A stretch of 64,000 nucleotides of DNA from an uncultured Lachnospiraceae bacterium (GTDB lineage: Bacteria > Bacillota > Clostridia > Lachnospirales > Lachnospiraceae), in the NCBI GenBank assembly GCA_944377405.1, contig CALWES010000006.1:62001-126000 (forward strand), given 5' to 3'. Numbering within the stretch: position 1 is the stretch's first letter; each line of letters opens with the position of its first letter. This document shows positions 34,972-43,025 of this stretch, in pieces. The translations under genes and the position numbers were made by a program. The notes beneath the pieces are model-generated. The model made no database searches, was not told the origin of the DNA, and saw only the letters and a list, made by a program, of their open reading frames with translations.

Positions 34972-35715
34972 CTAGAAATACACCTTTTCCAGAAACAAGC
35001 CCTGGGGCGGCGCCGTATAACCCGCCGCCTCCCTGTCCAGGGCCTCAAGGATCCCCGGGATGTCCTCCGGGTTCCTTCTTCCATAGCCCACCTCCAGGAG
35101 CGTTCCTGTCATGATCCTGATCATATACTGGAGGAAGCCGTCTCCCTGATAGCTCAGCTTAAGGATCTCCCGTTCTTCATCAAAACTGATATCGATGGAA
35201 TCCACCCTTCTTACGGTGGATTTTTTCATATGCCGGTTGCCGCAGAAGGATCTGAAGTCATGGCTTCCTGTAAGGAAGGCTGCCGCCTGCCGCATTTTTT
35301 CAGGATCCGGCTTTTCCTCTACGTGGTACAGGAATTTCCGTTCAAAGACCGGCGCCTTTTCTCCTGTGCTGATGTAGTAGCAGTAAAGCTTCCCCCTGGC
35401 ACAGAACCTGCTGTGGAACCGTTCCCCTGCCTGCTCTAGGGAAAGGATCCGGATATCCTCCGGAAGATAGTGGTTCATATAGGCCCGGATCTCATCCCCG
35501 GACAGGTCCGTCTCCAGAAAGGCATTGGCCACCTGGCCCCTGGCATGGACACCTGCATCCGTACGACCCGCCCCTGTGAGCTGTACCTCCTGCCCGGTCA
35601 TGCGGGAGAGCACCGTCTCCAGCTTCCCCTGGATGGTGTTATCGTTTCCCTTGAGCCTCTGCCAGCCGTTATAGCGGGTGCCGTCGTATTCTATGAGAAA
35701 TCTGTAGTTCTGCAT
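34972..35715 (-). CDS. truA: tRNA pseudouridine(38-40) synthase
   Basis: A 247-residue enzyme with the catalytic Asp in GAGRTDAGVHARGQ (residue ~52) and the N-terminus YRFLIEYDGTRYNGWQ. It converts U38-U40 of tRNA anticodon stems. Convergent with larC, 7 bp apart. The best ribosome site (GGGAGGAG) is about 18 bases before the ATG, so an ATT start nearer to it cannot be excluded. Confidence 0.93.
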   Translation of the reverse strand: MQNYRFLIEYDGTRYNGWQRLKGNDNTIQGKLETVLSRMTGQEVQLTGAGRTDAGVHARGQVANAFLETDLSGDEIRAYMNHYLPEDIRILSLEQAGERFHSRFCARGKLYCYYISTGEKAPVFERKFLYHVEEKPDPEKMRQAAAFLTGSHDFRSFCGNRHMKKSTVRRVDSIDISFDEEREILKLSYQGDGFLQYMIRIMTGTLLEVGYGRRNPEDIPGILEALDREAAGYTAPPQGLFLEKVYF

Positions 35716-35753
35716 GGCTGATGAAATGTTGTCTCCTCCCTGTAGCCCTCTGA

Positions 35754-35999
35754 TCAGATATGATAGATACCGGAGCTTCCCTCCCGGTATTCCAGCACCC
35801 TGCGGCCCTCATGATCCTTCATGGGTGTAGCGGTGCCGGACAGTTCTCCCCTTTGGATTCCTTCCGTGAGGCAGGTCTTCTCCACCCCCGTATCAAAAAG
35901 CAGGGCCCGTTCCTTTCCGCAGATGAGAAAGGCCCTTACTATCCCCTGGTCAAAGGCATAGATGTCATTTCCGTAGTTGATGACAGTTGTTCCTGACAT
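35754..35999 (-). pseudogene. MBL-fold hydrolase with internal deletion
   Basis: An 81-codon frame whose first ~42 residues match the start of metallo-beta-lactamase-fold hydrolases (YAFDQGIVRAFLICGKERAL, LLFDTGV) and whose last ~25 match their C-terminus (YREGSSGIYHI). The whole middle, including the HxHxDH metal site, is absent, and the two parts are joined in frame. It has a normal ribosome site and promoter (next entry), so it was a working gene recently. A genuine short protein is possible but could not be a hydrolase. Confidence 0.6.
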
Positions 36000-36014
36000 T
36001 GTGACTTCCTCTTC

Positions 36015-36087
36015 TTTACATAAGTTTCTATTTCAAACACGAAATATCCCTTTTAATAGAATAGTGGGATATATCCCTCAAGTCAAT
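36015..36087 (-). repeat. Promoter/operator repeat, copy A
   Basis: Minus strand: TTGACT (36081-36086), 17-bp spacer holding the perfect palindrome GGGATATATCCC (36066-36077), TATTCT (36058-36063), then a conserved ~45-bp transcribed stretch including TTTGAAATAGAAAC. It drives the deleted MBL gene. A second copy lies at 39040-39114 with ~85 percent identity by eye. Confidence 0.75.
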
Positions 36088-36131
36088 CCCAACCGCCGGA
36101 AATAGCTTTTGCCCGAAATCAGGAAAAAACT

Positions 36132-36890
36132 TTACTCCGCAAACACCAGGAGCTTTGCCGCATAGGCGTCCGCCTCTCCTGCCTCGGGGCTTCCGGAGCT
36201 GCTGGTATCAGATTCCTGGCTGACCACAAGGCGGGTCCCCTCATGAATATCCTCCAGGGTCACGATGTTCCTGGTAAGATAGGGCATCACCTCCGTACCT
36301 GCGTCAGCCCTCCAGGTGACGCCGTCCTGATCCATGATCACGATGCTGCCATCCTCTTTGGTCTCTACCTGCTGGGCCACCACATACATAGGCGCAGAGG
36401 CATCCTGCGGTACGTTAACGATCAGGATCTGCGCTGCAGTCTGGGGCGGAATGCTCATGGTCATGGCCTGAGCGGTCCAGACATATACAGGCTGGGCGGT
36501 TTCGATCTCCGACATGGCCACCGGCGCAAGGGTCGTTCCATCCAGTACCGGCGTATTGGCGGTAGTCTTCAGGATGATCTCGCTGGTGGTATCCTTGTAT
36601 TCCCCGTTTTCATCCACCAAAAGCTCATTGCTGTTGAAGGTGATATCCCCAGATGCTTCGTCCACATCGGCGATATAGCCCCACTTTGACACAGGCTGCA
36701 GCTCGACGTAGGTTTCCGCCTCTTCCGCCTTTGTTTCTTCCCCGGTCTCCCCGGAAACGGTTTCCGGCCGGGCCGCCGTGGTCTGAGCTGCTTTGGTCTC
36801 CGCTGCGCCAGTGCCGCAGGCGGAAAGGGCGCTTGCGGAAAGCACCGCCGCCATCGTCAGGATCATTGCTTTATCAAATCTTTTTTTCAT
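36132..36890 (-). CDS. Secreted lipoprotein of unknown function
   Basis: A 252-residue lipoprotein: Lys-rich N-terminus, hydrophobic core, lipobox SALSACGT, then a Thr/Glu/Ala linker and a ~190-residue beta-rich domain (YVELQPVSKWGYIADVD... IVVMDQ-like strands, C-terminus AYAAKLLVFAE). Family not recognised. Start at the second of two ATGs because AAAAGGA is 9 bp upstream of it but touches the first. Monocistronic. Confidence 0.75.
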   Translation of the reverse strand: MKKRFDKAMILTMAAVLSASALSACGTGAAETKAAQTTAARPETVSGETGEETKAEEAETYVELQPVSKWGYIADVDEASGDITFNSNELLVDENGEYKDTTSEIILKTTANTPVLDGTTLAPVAMSEIETAQPVYVWTAQAMTMSIPPQTAAQILIVNVPQDASAPMYVVAQQVETKEDGSIVIMDQDGVTWRADAGTEVMPYLTRNIVTLEDIHEGTRLVVSQESDTSSSGSPEAGEADAYAAKLLVFAE

Positions 36891-37042
36891 CTTTTTCATT
36901 CCTTTTCTGTGTTTTTTTTCGTTTGCAAACTGTATACGCTATCATCCGCTAAAACCTTTCGGAAGTCAACGGCCCGGGGATCGATTTAAGCTAAAGGTAA
37001 TGGAGTTTTATAAGATGTTAAGATTTGCTTTCAGAAAGCGTT

Positions 37043-37087
37043 CAAAAAGGCCCCTGCAGGAGAAAACATTCTCCGAAGCAGGTGCCT
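37043..37087 (-). terminator. Terminator of the sigma/anti-sigma operon
   Basis: Minus strand AGGCACCTGC, inner GGAGAA/TTCTCC hairpin, GCAGGGGCCT followed by TTTTT. Confidence 0.75.
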
Positions 37088-37124
37088 GTTCAGGTCTGTC
37101 CTTCTTCTTTCTTTTATGAAGGGA

Positions 37125-37928
37125 TTATTTTATGATCGCCTCCGCCATCTCCACCAGATCGGAAACCGCAAGTCCGCTGTCATAGCTTGACAGAAGATAG
37201 TGGAGTCCATTCTTTTCCCAGGAAACAGACCGGAAAACCCGCTCCTCCCTGGTTTCTGTGCCGTAGCTGATAAAGAGTTTTCCTTCCTGTTCCAGAGCAG
37301 TTTCCTCCTCCGTAGGGGTTTCATCCGGCGGCAGGAACAGGTATTGATCCTCGGAGGTATAAAGCGTTATATCTCCACAGTGTGTCTCTTTCTTTCCTTT
37401 CTGCACGCCCTCCGCATCCCACTGGGCCCGTAAGGCTTCCGGAGGATTGGCCACATTGAGGAATACTTCCTCAGCCGCCTGCTCCGGGTTCCGGTAATCG
37501 AACTGAACTTCCGGATAAGCCCCCATGCTGACGCCATTTTCATCCGCCATCTCCACAGCCGTTACAAATCCTCTGTCAAATTGATAACCATTTTCAAAAG
37601 CTTCCGCATAGTCAGGCGTTATCCCGAAAATGCTGCCTGCCTCCCTGGCGGTTTCCTCCGCCGACTGAATGGCCTCCTTCAGATCTGTCGAGCTGGACAG
37701 GGATGCTACCCGCCCTGCTGCGATCGCCGAAACGCTTCCGATCACCAGCACAGCCGCCAGGGCCAGCGCCAGTTTCTTTCCCCTTGATATTCTCATAACT
37801 GTTCTCCTTTCCTCTGTCCTTAAGCGGATTTTCTGAAAGATCCTTTCGCTGTCGTCTTCCCCCAGGAAAATGCTGTCTCCAAACGCCTGGATCGTTTTCC
37901 TGATCTCCTCATCCTTTAATTCCTTCAT
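37125..37928 (-). CDS. Membrane-anchored anti-sigma factor
   Basis: A 267-residue protein: soluble N-terminus (residues 1-48), one membrane segment (LALALAAVLVIGSVSAIAAG, ~52-71), and a ~195-residue outside domain with no recognised motif. Its start overlaps the stop of the ECF sigma gene (ATGA). This gene order and topology are those of membrane anti-sigma factors that hold their sigma factor until an external signal arrives; the signal is unknown. Confidence 0.75.
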   Translation of the reverse strand: MKELKDEEIRKTIQAFGDSIFLGEDDSERIFQKIRLRTEERRTVMRISRGKKLALALAAVLVIGSVSAIAAGRVASLSSSTDLKEAIQSAEETAREAGSIFGITPDYAEAFENGYQFDRGFVTAVEMADENGVSMGAYPEVQFDYRNPEQAAEEVFLNVANPPEALRAQWDAEGVQKGKKETHCGDITLYTSEDQYLFLPPDETPTEEETALEQEGKLFISYGTETREERVFRSVSWEKNGLHYLLSSYDSGLAVSDLVEMAEAIIK

Positions 37929-38485
37929 TCCAATCCCTCCCTGATCAGTTTTCTTGCCTGGTAGAGCCGCGACTTCACAGTGCCCGCAAGGCTTCCTGTA
38001 GCCTCTGCGATCTCCCTGATGGAGCAGTCCTCGTAATAATAAAGGATCACTACCGTCCTCAGTTTCACCGGAAGCCCGGCAATGAGCTTCATCATTTGCC
38101 TTTGCTGTTCTCCCTGAATAGCCCTCTCCTGAGGGGATACCCCCTGCAGGTCCTCCAGAAGTCTTTCCTTCGAAGCCGTTTCTTCGTCCTCCAGAAGCGC
38201 CTCCAGCGAGCTTTCCCGTTTCTTCCGCTTAAGCAGCTTTACCGCTTTTCTGACTAAGATCTTTCTGATCCATTTCTCAATGCCCATGGGATTTTTCAGT
38301 TCTCCTCTGTGAAGATACACCGTCACAAAGGTTTCCTGTAAAATATCTTCGCTGTCGGCCCGATTGCCGGACATCAGATACGCCGTCCGGTAAAGCTTCT
38401 GATAAAAGGCGCCGTACACCGCCGCAAAGGCTCCGTCATCTCCCGCTATCATCGCCTCTATGGTGTTTTTTTCTTTGTCCGTCAT
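37925..38485 (-). CDS. ECF-type RNA polymerase sigma factor
   Basis: A 186-residue sigma-70 family protein with region 2 (YRTAYLMSGNRADSEDILQE, residues ~31-50) and region 4 (LPVKLRTVVILYYYEDCSIREIA, ~138-160) joined by a charged Lys/Glu-rich linker. It directs polymerase to a small regulon when released by the anti-sigma factor downstream. The region before it has a TGAACC box (38555-38560, minus) with a possible -10 at 38534-38539, suggesting autoregulation. Confidence 0.9.
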   Translation of the reverse strand: MTDKEKNTIEAMIAGDDGAFAAVYGAFYQKLYRTAYLMSGNRADSEDILQETFVTVYLHRGELKNPMGIEKWIRKILVRKAVKLLKRKKRESSLEALLEDEETASKERLLEDLQGVSPQERAIQGEQQRQMMKLIAGLPVKLRTVVILYYYEDCSIREIAEATGSLAGTVKSRLYQARKLIREGLE

Positions 38486-38554
38486 ATCTGTTTCCGTCCC
38501 TCACGCCGGTTTTTTCGATGCATCTGTTATATAAGAGTCTCTAAAGGCAAAAAA

Positions 38555-38560
38555 GGTTCA
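38555..38560 (-). promoter_or_regulatory. Possible ECF-type -35 box (TGAACC)
   Basis: TGAACC followed by a T-run and, 15 bp on, GACTCTTAT (minus strand) resembles ECF-sigma promoters, which keep a GAAC core. It stands ~70 bp before the sigma gene. Confidence 0.35.
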
Positions 38561-38783
38561 TAAAAAAGTTGTTTTTAGTGCTTTTATAAATTTATTTTTC
38601 AAAAGAACTGGCTGGATTGACTTTGAAAACTGTCAGTCCTACAATAAAACATAAGTATCATAATCTAAGGAAGGCGGAAAAGGCGGCCCGGTTCCTGCCA
38701 AAGTAAACGCCATGCTCTCCCAGGCAGCCTCTGAAAAAAAATCCTGCGAGCTTTTTATCGGTTGATTTTAAACATAACAAAAG

Positions 38784-38890
38784 CACCCTGACCGTTCATC
38801 ACAGTTTTCTGTGTTCTACGGTCAGGGTGTCGTTTATTTAATCTTTTCCAGCGCCTGATAGGCCTCTTTCAGATCATAATCTGCTGACAA
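38784..38890 (-). pseudogene. 3' tail of a chromosomal gene with its terminator, cut by the element
   Basis: Minus strand: an open frame ending ADYDLKEAYQALEKIK and TAA (38834-38836), followed at once by the hairpin CACCCTGACCGT/ACGGTCAGGGTG (38784-38829) with an inner ACAG/CTGT and a T-rich tail. The coding-like tail plus terminator suggest the end of a gene whose front part is gone. The rest of 38486-38783 is spacer without a recognisable gene. Confidence 0.35.
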
Positions 38891-38897
38891 ATAAAAA

Positions 38898-38919
38898 GAG
38901 CGCGAGACGGGGATCGAAC
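38898..38919 (-). other. tRNA-3'-end-like attachment site, left end of the mobile element
   Basis: Minus strand GTTCGATCCCCGTCTCGCGCTC: a T-loop (TTCGATC), 3' T-stem (CCCGT), 7-nt acceptor strand (CTCGCGC) and U discriminator as in a tRNA 3' end, followed by a T-run. The bases before it do not complete the T-stem, so only the 3' end is present, as at the distal end of an element integrated in a tRNA gene. Confidence 0.5.
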
Positions 38920-39039
38920 TATTCGATGTCTCTGAAACCCTTATTTTATGCGGTTCTCCACTCTCAAAATCCCGTGTGTATTCAAAGTGTATTCAAGCAA
39001 ATATAGAAAGGAGCGTTGCGGCGATGTATCTCTTTTTCT

Positions 39040-39114
39040 TTTACATACGTTTCTATTTCAAACATGTAATACCTTTTTAATTACAGCATAGTGGGATATA
39101 TCCCTCGAGTCAAT
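39040..39114 (-). repeat. Promoter/operator repeat, copy B
   Basis: Minus strand TTGACT (39108-39113), 17-bp spacer with GGGATATATCCC (39093-39104), TATGCT (39085-39090), then the same TTTGAAATAGAAAC stretch as copy A. No MBL-type gene follows; the transcript would run into a 27-codon frame (MFEIETYVKEKEIHRR start) and the element boundary. The rest of 38920-39193 has two direct repeats GTGTATTCAA (about 38970-38992) and no gene. Confidence 0.7.
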
Positions 39115-39193
39115 GACAATCTGTATACTTCTCAATCTTTATACGAGTCTTTCCCCAGCCACGAACTGAAGGCTGGGGAATATTTCCGATTTT

Positions 39194-40246
39194 CTATACT
39201 GTTATTTTAAGCTTTGTGGGACTCGAACTTACCAAAGTCCCCGTCTCCCCAATCTGTATCGGCCCCAATGCAACACACTCTCCGATATCCAGTCGGCTCA
39301 GGAGCATTGAGTATGCCGCAATCTCCGTTCCACCCAGTATCTTGGCTACATCCCTGATTTCATTCTCTGCTGGCTTGAAGTAGAGTTGGATACCCGACTG
39401 CAGGAGTAATTTCTGCTGGGAATTGGTAAAATTAATTCCCAGAGCCTGGGTCGCAAGGATGAGACCAATTCCATATTTGCGGCCCTCCACAAGAAATTTT
39501 TCCAATGCGGAGCCTTTCTTGAGCGAGATATTCTGAAACTCATCGATCATGATGTAGAGGTCTTTAATCTCTCCAGATAGGACCCTACGCCAGATATGGG
39601 CAAGAAGCAGTTCAGAGACAAGGGCCTGCGTTTTGTCATCAAATTTGCTCAGGCGAATGATATTAAGCTTCCCATGCTCGATAAGCATATCGCTATCAGC
39701 ATCTTTAAAAATATTTCTTCCCAGGAGAAACTGCAACTTGTCAGCAACGTTGGCCGCTACATCAGTCTTCTGAAGTTTTAGGCCATCTTCAAGGGCTGAT
39801 AGCCCTTTTTGGGCATACAGATTCTCCTCAAGAACATATTTTGCTGCCCGCTGAAGAGCCGCTCTTTGCCTCACGCCAAGGCTGACCGTTTTCTCGATAA
39901 TATCGCAAAATGCAGATACCGTATCTTCCGGTCTCTCCACTCCTCCGTCTTCAAAAATAGCCGGGGCAAAAAGATTCGCTGGGATGCCTTCCGTATATGC
40001 TTCGACATTATTTGTGGCTCCAGCAAACTTATCTCGCAGAGGAGCATATATGTTCTTCTCACTCAGGGTTCCATGGAGGTCAAAGGCAAGAACAGTGCCT
40101 CCATTTTCTATAATTCTCGATGTAATTATCTGCATCGCCACTGATTTACCAGATCCGGATTTCCCCCAGATGGTAAGGTGTTTATTCATACCTTCCTTTT
40201 CTCCGAGATATACTTTGATCCCGTTAGTCATCCCTAGTTGCAACAT
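39194..40246 (-). CDS. HerA/TraG-like DNA-translocating ATPase
   Basis: A 350-residue ATPase: Walker A GKSGSGKSVAMQ (residues ~29-40), Walker B LYIMIDEFQN (~240-249), and the C-terminal LATQALGINF sensor. The pattern fits the HerA/FtsK/VirD4 group that pumps DNA. It lacks membrane segments, unlike VirD4, so it may need a partner. Its start lies 13 bp after the stop of the unknown 576-residue gene, behind GGAGG, so both form one operon at the left end of the element. Confidence 0.75.
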   Translation of the reverse strand: MLQLGMTNGIKVYLGEKEGMNKHLTIWGKSGSGKSVAMQIITSRIIENGGTVLAFDLHGTLSEKNIYAPLRDKFAGATNNVEAYTEGIPANLFAPAIFEDGGVERPEDTVSAFCDIIEKTVSLGVRQRAALQRAAKYVLEENLYAQKGLSALEDGLKLQKTDVAANVADKLQFLLGRNIFKDADSDMLIEHGKLNIIRLSKFDDKTQALVSELLLAHIWRRVLSGEIKDLYIMIDEFQNISLKKGSALEKFLVEGRKYGIGLILATQALGINFTNSQQKLLLQSGIQLYFKPAENEIRDVAKILGGTEIAAYSMLLSRLDIGECVALGPIQIGETGTLVSSSPTKLKITV

Positions 40247-40259
40247 CTATTTGTCCTCC

Positions 40260-41990
40260 TTAACTGTTCTTATAAAGCTCACAAAGCTCAACTATTTCAA
40301 GCTCGCCCGGCTTTTTTATTGCCTGCCTGTCCAGACGATAAAAGCGATGCTTAACAAATCCGGTCGATAAACTCAACAGCAAATTTATTGTGTACCCCTC
40401 ACTATTCTGACATACCAGAACTCCTTCCTGTTTTAAAGCTATCTTTATTTCAAGGCTTGAAACCTGAGCTTTTATTGGCCGAATAATCTGATTGAATATA
40501 TTCTCAGGAAGATACAGGTAGCTTTCATCATATAACATGCTGTGGTTTAAATTTTTTACAACTAAATTCCTACACCTTTGGAAGCAATCAGAAAACTGCG
40601 TGAACGCAATCCATTCATATAGACTGTTCAAAAACACTTCCAGAATATCACTCACCGCCCCTTCTTCGGCGTCCTTAAGTATCCTACAAATGGCATCTTC
40701 GGTGTTTAATAATTCCGCCTCTATCGGTTCCCTAAAGACGTATGTCATAATATAATATGCTGAAAGCAACACTTTCAGGTTACCGCCTATCTCTCTACAT
40801 ATGTCTCTTGCATTTTCGCACGCCTGCCCAACAAGATAAGGTGGAAAGCTGCTTAGTGCCTTGATCCAGGCCTTCTCTGCATAACCAAATGTAGAAAAAT
40901 ACATGTCCTCTTCACAGATGTTTACTGCAAGCACTTTATCTCTCCATTGATCCGGGATCCACCCTAGGAAAAATAGTATTGGGAATCCATCTGTTATTTT
41001 CCCATGCAGTTGTCCGGATCTAGCACAACTAATAAGCAAATTCAGGTTTTCCTCGTTGTATCTTCCAACTCCAGATGCGTAGAAGATAGGCTCAGAATGG
41101 GCTATTTCCATCATTTTACTTAGCCTTTTTGGCGTTAAATAAGAATCTGCTTCCTTGACTGGAACAAACGTTGAGTGAAAACGCTTGACTTCTTCAGCTG
41201 TCTGATCCGTGTCAACTATCACGGCGAGAGGCCTTTGTAGCCTTAATCCCATCTCTTTCAATATCTCCTGGTTAAGAATATAGCCCAGCAAAGCTTCAAA
41301 AAAAAGCTGTTTTACATTGCCCCTATAGGTTTTCGGTATACCTAATTTCGCCATTTGGAACATGTCAGGAGCGTTTTCTAGATGAATCTCCTCACAGGTC
41401 TTTGATGAAAAAAACCATTTTCCTTCAACCTTGTTCCAACCAAGATGAGGGAATATTACATGCTTTTCAGACGCATGGGCTATCAGGCAGTACAAGACAT
41501 CCTCGAATAGGCCTGCTTCATACTGCTGCGAGATCTGCATCACAAGACCTTCTTTTCGAAACGCCTTTCGAAGGCCCTTTCCAGAGCATTCATTTTCATC
41601 AAGAATAAGATTAACTGATCGTCCTGAAGGTAAACTGATAAAGGAAATCCGAAGCTTTACAATTCTTTCTTCCCGCGTCCAGCTCTCTGACACAAAACCT
41701 TCGGCCTCGAAAAGCTTCCTTAGCCTGTAATCATCGCCTGTTGTTGATACTCGTACATGCGGTATCATAACGTAGAAGCTTTTTTTGTCCTCATCAAAAT
41801 GGACCTTCATCCTTTGAGTTTGAATATCGACTTTGATGTTTGTGGATACCTCCAGCAACGTCGCAGCCTTTCCGATGTCGATTTCCGCTTTTCGACTGTG
41901 TTCCTCTACTCTTATAGCGGATTCCATCAGCTTTTGATTTCTCCACGGATCCTGATGCCCCAGTCCCATGCCATACGAAATGTCGTACAT
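40260..41990 (-). CDS. Unknown 576-residue partner of the HerA-like ATPase
   Basis: Not recognised with confidence. The N-terminal ~150 residues are beta-rich and charged; the middle has FPHLGWNKVEGKWFF and GYILNQEILKEMG, faintly like DUF927-type replication helicases but without a P-loop; the C-terminal third is helical. Start MYDISYGMGLGHQ is chosen because the promoter -10 box (42057-42062) lies downstream of the next possible ATG at 42077. It is co-transcribed with the ATPase and shares a promoter motif with the integrase, so a role in element transfer or replication is a reasonable guess. Confidence 0.55.
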   Translation of the reverse strand: MYDISYGMGLGHQDPWRNQKLMESAIRVEEHSRKAEIDIGKAATLLEVSTNIKVDIQTQRMKVHFDEDKKSFYVMIPHVRVSTTGDDYRLRKLFEAEGFVSESWTREERIVKLRISFISLPSGRSVNLILDENECSGKGLRKAFRKEGLVMQISQQYEAGLFEDVLYCLIAHASEKHVIFPHLGWNKVEGKWFFSSKTCEEIHLENAPDMFQMAKLGIPKTYRGNVKQLFFEALLGYILNQEILKEMGLRLQRPLAVIVDTDQTAEEVKRFHSTFVPVKEADSYLTPKRLSKMMEIAHSEPIFYASGVGRYNEENLNLLISCARSGQLHGKITDGFPILFFLGWIPDQWRDKVLAVNICEEDMYFSTFGYAEKAWIKALSSFPPYLVGQACENARDICREIGGNLKVLLSAYYIMTYVFREPIEAELLNTEDAICRILKDAEEGAVSDILEVFLNSLYEWIAFTQFSDCFQRCRNLVVKNLNHSMLYDESYLYLPENIFNQIIRPIKAQVSSLEIKIALKQEGVLVCQNSEGYTINLLLSLSTGFVKHRFYRLDRQAIKKPGELEIVELCELYKNS

Positions 41991-42056
41991 TTCCTTGCCC
42001 CCTAGCTTCTTATTTTTTGACCTGACCTTATGCCAGGCATCGTTAACGATAGAGGG

Positions 42057-42096
42057 ATTATAAACAAAAAAAAGCAATTATTCTGGAGAGTTGGCA
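42057..42096 (-). promoter_or_regulatory. Promoter of the ATPase operon with shared 12-bp motif
   Basis: Minus strand TGCCAACTCTCC (42085-42096), 11 bp, TTTTTTTTG, then TATAAT (42057-42062). The same motif and T-run precede the integrase -10 box. There is no good -35, as expected of an activated promoter. Confidence 0.6.
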
Positions 42097-42252
42097 CTAG
42101 ACTGTTGTTGCCTTAGGATTCGCCCCGGATAACTACAAAAAATAAAGCAAAAAGCATCGAATACCCAGCTTTTGCGGGAAAAACAAGACTGTTTTGAAAA
42201 AAGTCGGGGTGGATATTATAACGATATACAAATTCGGAGGGGAAAAGTATAC

Positions 42253-42295
42253 CTTGTCACGGCTTCCAGAACAGACTGCTGAAAGCCGTGATAAG
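42253..42295. repeat. 13-bp hairpin behind the serine recombinase gene
   Basis: CTTGTCACGGCTT pairs with AAGCCGTGATAAG (one wobble) around a 17-nt loop. No T-run follows, so it may be an RNA or recombination structure rather than a terminator. The rest of 42097-42331 shows no convincing gene. Confidence 0.45.
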
Positions 42296-42331
42296 TTCCA
42301 TAGCTGTACGGCAAAACCGTGAAATCTCTAC

Positions 42332-42952
42332 CTAGGCTTTTTCACGGGTTTGTTCATACTTTCTTTTTAAATAGTCGAAACGGTCTGCCCCTATTCCCAG
42401 CTGCTCCATAACGTATGACCTTCGGATCTCACCTGTCTTATAACGTGGATAGAAGAGTTCCCAGCCTTCGGGGAATCCTTTATCCCTGCGGCCAAATTTA
42501 ATGCCTCTGTTTTTTGCGGCATCTATTCCTTCCTTCTGTCTCTGCCTGATAGTTCTGCGTTCTTCCTCGGCAATGCTGGATAGCACCTCGGTCAGGATGT
42601 TATTGATCATATCCCGGATCCACTCCTGACCGTCACCAATCTCAATCATGGTGGTGGGAATGTCTATAACCTTGAGAATAATCCCATTGTCTTTGAACCA
42701 CTGAAGTTCTTTCTTCATATCAGCCTTGTTTCTGCTGAGCCGGTCAAGAGACTTTATGTATAAGGTATCGCCAGCTCTTAACCCTAAAGCTCCTTTTAGA
42801 GCCTGATACCCCGGCCTCTGCAGATCCTTCCCGCTGGCCTTGTCTATCACGATGTTCTCTTCCGGAACATACTGCTTTAAGGCTATGATCTGTCGATCAA
42901 GGTTCTGTTCCTTTGAACTGACTCTTGCATAGCCCATGATTCTGTTTTCCAT
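42332..42952 (-). CDS. Serine recombinase (resolvase/invertase family)
   Basis: A 206-residue recombinase: catalytic Ser in GYARVSSKEQNLDRQ, then DTLYIKSLDRLSRN and a C-terminal helix-turn-helix (residues ~160-195). Size and layout fit small resolvases that act on res or inversion sites. Start MENRIMGYARVS has GGAG six bases upstream; the ATG four codons earlier has none. Confidence 0.9.
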   Translation of the reverse strand: MENRIMGYARVSSKEQNLDRQIIALKQYVPEENIVIDKASGKDLQRPGYQALKGALGLRAGDTLYIKSLDRLSRNKADMKKELQWFKDNGIILKVIDIPTTMIEIGDGQEWIRDMINNILTEVLSSIAEEERRTIRQRQKEGIDAAKNRGIKFGRRDKGFPEGWELFYPRYKTGEIRRSYVMEQLGIGADRFDYLKRKYEQTREKA

Positions 42953-42963
42953 ACTTTTCTCCA

Positions 42964-42996
42964 TAAAAAGAAGCCGCTGCCAATCATGGCAACGGC
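42964..42996 (-). terminator. Terminator after the AAA/DUF4143 gene
   Basis: Minus strand GCCGTTGCCA, loop, TGGCAGCGGC (one mismatch) followed by TTCTTTTT; lies between the ATPase and the recombinase gene. Confidence 0.65.
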
Positions 42997-43025
42997 CCCA
43001 TATATATAACTTATCTTTATCTCTC

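Noticed and set aside
38898-38996. The open frame across the tRNA-like fragment as a complete small gene
   Set aside because: It has no start codon or ribosome site and crosses the element boundary; only its last ~17 codons, before the terminator, look like a true gene end.
42235-42320. Small plus-strand frame behind GGAGGGG with TTG start (22 codons)
   Set aside because: Spacing to the TTG is long, the frame spans a hairpin, and nothing in it is recognisable.
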